DNA from: JAWOJB01 sp046484325
GTDB lineage: Bacteria; Actinomycetota; Acidimicrobiia; Spongiisociales; ZC4RG35
Assembly: GCA_046484325.1 (NCBI GenBank)
Contig: JAWOJB010000020.1
Location: 1 to 34,849, forward strand
Direction: 5' to 3'
DNA length: 34,849 nucleotides
Positions 33,320 through 34,849 of this stretch are shown here, piece after piece (position 1 is the first letter of the stretch; the number at the start of each line of letters is the position of its first letter). The translations under genes were made by a program, and so were the position numbers. The notes under the pieces were generated by a model. It saw only the letters and a list, made by a program, of their open reading frames with translations, was not told the origin of the DNA and made no database searches.

Positions 33320-34202
33320 GCCGGCCACGGAGATCGACGAGGACTTCCGCGGCCCGTTCGATCGACCCGAGGGTGATCGGGTCGAGGACCAACTGGACCG
33401 CGTCGATCCCGGCGCCGGCGAACCGCTCGAGAGTCCCGGCGATCTCCGCCGTCGACCCGCTGATGGGCTCGAGGCTGTTGCGCCGAGACGCCGCCGGCCC
33501 GAGCTGGATCAGCACGGCCACCGTCTTCTCGACCGTGCCCGGATCGCGGCCGGCCGCCTCGCACCCCCTCCGCAGTGCCTCGAGGGGCCGGGCGAGACCT
33601 TCGGGCCGGTTGCCGAACTCGTCGAACCAGACGTTCCAGGCCGACACGTGGGGGAGGGTGGCGGCCAGCATGCGGGGACCGATCGACCCGACCATGAACC
33701 CGGGACCGCCGGGCCGGGCGGGGGGAGGGAGCAACTGGGCGCCCTCCAGTCGGTAGAACTCGCCCTCGAAGTCGAATCGCTCGCCGGCCAGCAGGCGTCT
33801 GAGGATCTCGAACGCCTCCTCGAACCGGGCGACCCGACGCGCATAGGGAAGGCCGAAGGCCCGGAACTCCACCTCGTTCCAGCCTGCACCCACCCCAACC
33901 ATCAGCCTGCCGCCGCTCACCTCGTCGACCGTGGCGACGATCTTGGCGAGCACCGCCGGCTCGTGGAAGGGGAGGGCAGCCACGAGCGGGCCCAACTCGA
34001 CCCGCCGGGTGACGGCGGCGACGGCCGCCAGCTGGGTCCAGGCCTCCCACGGCCCGGACCGGACACCCTCCTCCTCGTAGAGCAGGTGATCGCCCACCCA
34101 GATCGAGTCGAATCCGAGCCCCTCGATGGCCTCCGCCATCCCCCTGATCTCCGGCCAGCGCACCACCCGCTCGACCTCGGGGAGCTGGATGCCGACGCGC
34201 AT
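33309..34202 (-). CDS. LLM-class F420-dependent (or flavin) oxidoreductase
   Basis: The 297-aa protein begins MRVGIQLPEVERVVRWPE and contains the TIM-barrel signatures of the luciferase-like family: GFDSIWVGDHLLY (about 29-41), VELGPLVAALPFHEPAVLAKIVATVDEVSGGR, and VGVGAGWNEVEFRAFG. In actinobacteria these proteins usually use cofactor F420. ATG 34202 is preferred over an upstream in-frame ATG because the barrel starts at once and GATCCT lies 6 nt upstream, a variant of the leaderless box. Its substrate is unknown. It lies downstream of the V-type ATPase gene on the same strand but probably as a separate unit. Confidence 0.88.
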   Translation of the reverse strand: MRVGIQLPEVERVVRWPEIRGMAEAIEGLGFDSIWVGDHLLYEEEGVRSGPWEAWTQLAAVAAVTRRVELGPLVAALPFHEPAVLAKIVATVDEVSGGRLMVGVGAGWNEVEFRAFGLPYARRVARFEEAFEILRRLLAGERFDFEGEFYRLEGAQLLPPPARPGGPGFMVGSIGPRMLAATLPHVSAWNVWFDEFGNRPEGLARPLEALRRGCEAAGRDPGTVEKTVAVLIQLGPAASRRNSLEPISGSTAEIAGTLERFAGAGIDAVQLVLDPITLGSIERAAEVLVDLRGRLSR

Positions 34203-34250
34203 GGGAACAGGATCCTCGTGCGAGAGGCGGGAAGCAAGACGAGGCGTAGT

Positions 34251-34269
34251 CCCCAGCCTCCGGCTGGGG
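34251..34269. terminator. Candidate terminator hairpin downstream of the V-type ATPase B gene
   Basis: CCCCAGCC at 34251-34258 and GGCTGGGG at 34262-34269 form an 8-bp stem with a 3-nt loop. It sits between the ATPase stop (34307) and the LLM start (34202) on the minus strand. There is no T-tract, so a terminator role is tentative; it could be a copy of a dispersed palindromic repeat. Confidence 0.4.
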
Positions 34270-34306
34270 GACAAACCCCACGCGGACACGACCGGCCGAG
34301 CGGAGC

Positions 34307-34849
34307 TCAGCTGGTCGGACGGCTTCGGAACCGCTCGATCATCTCCGGGTGGATCCGCTTCAGGGCCCGGTCCTCGAACGGCGCCAGCAGGCGCCAGCCG
34401 ATGTCGAGGGTCTGCTCGATCGTCCGGTGCTCGTCTTGGTCGACGAACTGCTCCTCGAACGCCCGGGCGAAGTCGAGGAGGCGGCGGTCGGGCTCGGTGA
34501 GGCTCCCCTCGCCGATGATCGCCACGAGCCGCCGGAGGTCCCTGCCCTCGGCGTAGAACGCGTAGAGCTGATCGGCGAGCTGGCGGTGGTCCTCCCGGGT
34601 CCGACCGGGCCCGATGCCGGCCTTCATGAGCCGGCTGAGGCTGGGGAGCACGTCGATGGGCGGATCGATCCCCCGCTGGTGGAGCTCGCGGGAGAGCACG
34701 ATCTGGCCTTCGGTGATGTAGCCGGACAGGTCGGGGATCGGATGGGTGATGTCGTCGTCGGGCATCGACACGATGACGAGCTGGGTCACCGAGCCCACCC
34801 GGCCGTGGATGCGACCGGCCCGTTCGTACAGCGACGCGAGGTCCGTGTA
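34307..34849 (-). CDS. atpB: V/A-type ATP synthase subunit B, C-terminal part (partial)
   Basis: The frame is open to the right edge, so only the last 180 residues are present. It includes YTDLASLYERAGRI, the highly conserved MPDDDITHPIPDLSGYITEG region, and a C-terminal helical segment ending RFRSRPTS. These match the non-catalytic B subunit of A/V-type rotary ATPases rather than F1 alpha or beta. The enzyme couples ATP to proton or sodium transport across the membrane. In most A/V operons subunit D follows B, but here an LLM oxidoreductase gene follows after a 104-bp gap, so D must be elsewhere. Confidence 0.92.
   Translation of the reverse strand, partial: YTDLASLYERAGRIHGRVGSVTQLVIVSMPDDDITHPIPDLSGYITEGQIVLSRELHQRGIDPPIDVLPSLSRLMKAGIGPGRTREDHRQLADQLYAFYAEGRDLRRLVAIIGEGSLTEPDRRLLDFARAFEEQFVDQDEHRTIEQTLDIGWRLLAPFEDRALKRIHPEMIERFRSRPTS

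Overview
This window is very GC-rich DNA with dense, short-spaced genes and frequent GTG/ATG start-stop overlaps. Several markers point to Actinomycetota. There is an mshA-like mycothiol glycosyltransferase followed by a YbjN-type protein, an RsiG-like c-di-GMP anti-sigma, Rex, a menaquinone-reductase-like flavoprotein and a 180-kDa-class NAD-glutamate dehydrogenase. The bioenergetic genes are unlike the usual bcc-aa3 genes of mycobacteria and streptomycetes, so a deep-branching lineage such as Acidimicrobiia or a relative is likely. This placement is an inference from gene content.

Layout. 1-1111 (-): quinone oxidoreductase (runs off the left edge) and a conserved protein. 1175-7386 (+): MoaD-membrane fusion, M23 peptidase, RsiG-like protein, asparaginase II family, GNAT/FemAB-like, MshA-like and YbjN-like genes. 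7387-7726: a gap holding a tight cluster of DnaA-box-like motifs. 7727-9364 (-): secreted CAP protein and a Clp1-like polynucleotide kinase. 9421-10224 (+): SAM hydrolase. 10225-10536: a hairpin-rich gap with a possible 40-aa membrane peptide. 10537-10791 (+): glutaredoxin-like.

10799-20109 is the centre of interest, a two-armed respiratory locus. The minus arm (14054 to 10799) encodes a CcoN-like protein that has lost every heme and copper histidine, a CcoO-like monoheme cytochrome and another anchored cytochrome c. The plus arm (14208 to 20109) encodes a membrane protein, a 2[4Fe-4S] ferredoxin, a b6-type cytochrome b with the cysteine expected for heme ci, a subunit-IV protein, a Rieske protein, a diheme cytochrome c carrying calcium-type repeats, and a small membrane protein. 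A ~40-residue helical domain followed by an Ala/Pro/Glu-rich linker occurs four times in three proteins drawn from both arms. All four copies are predicted to be cytoplasmic. This ties the arms into one proposed, apparently undescribed quinol/ferredoxin/cytochrome c assembly.

20106-20759 (-): Rex. 20828-22066 (+): MenJ-like reductase. 22215-23090 (-): DUF1295 protein. 23273-26063 (+): nuoABCD only. 26115-28481 (+): LPG-synthase-type membrane protein with a pseudokinase-like domain. 28529-33319 (+): NAD-glutamate dehydrogenase. 33309-34202 (-): F420-type LLM oxidoreductase. 34307-34849 (-): C-terminal part of a V/A-type ATPase B subunit. Many genes have a TANNNT box 6-11 nt before the start codon, indicating widespread leaderless transcription. 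No tRNA, rRNA, insertion sequence or CRISPR array was seen.
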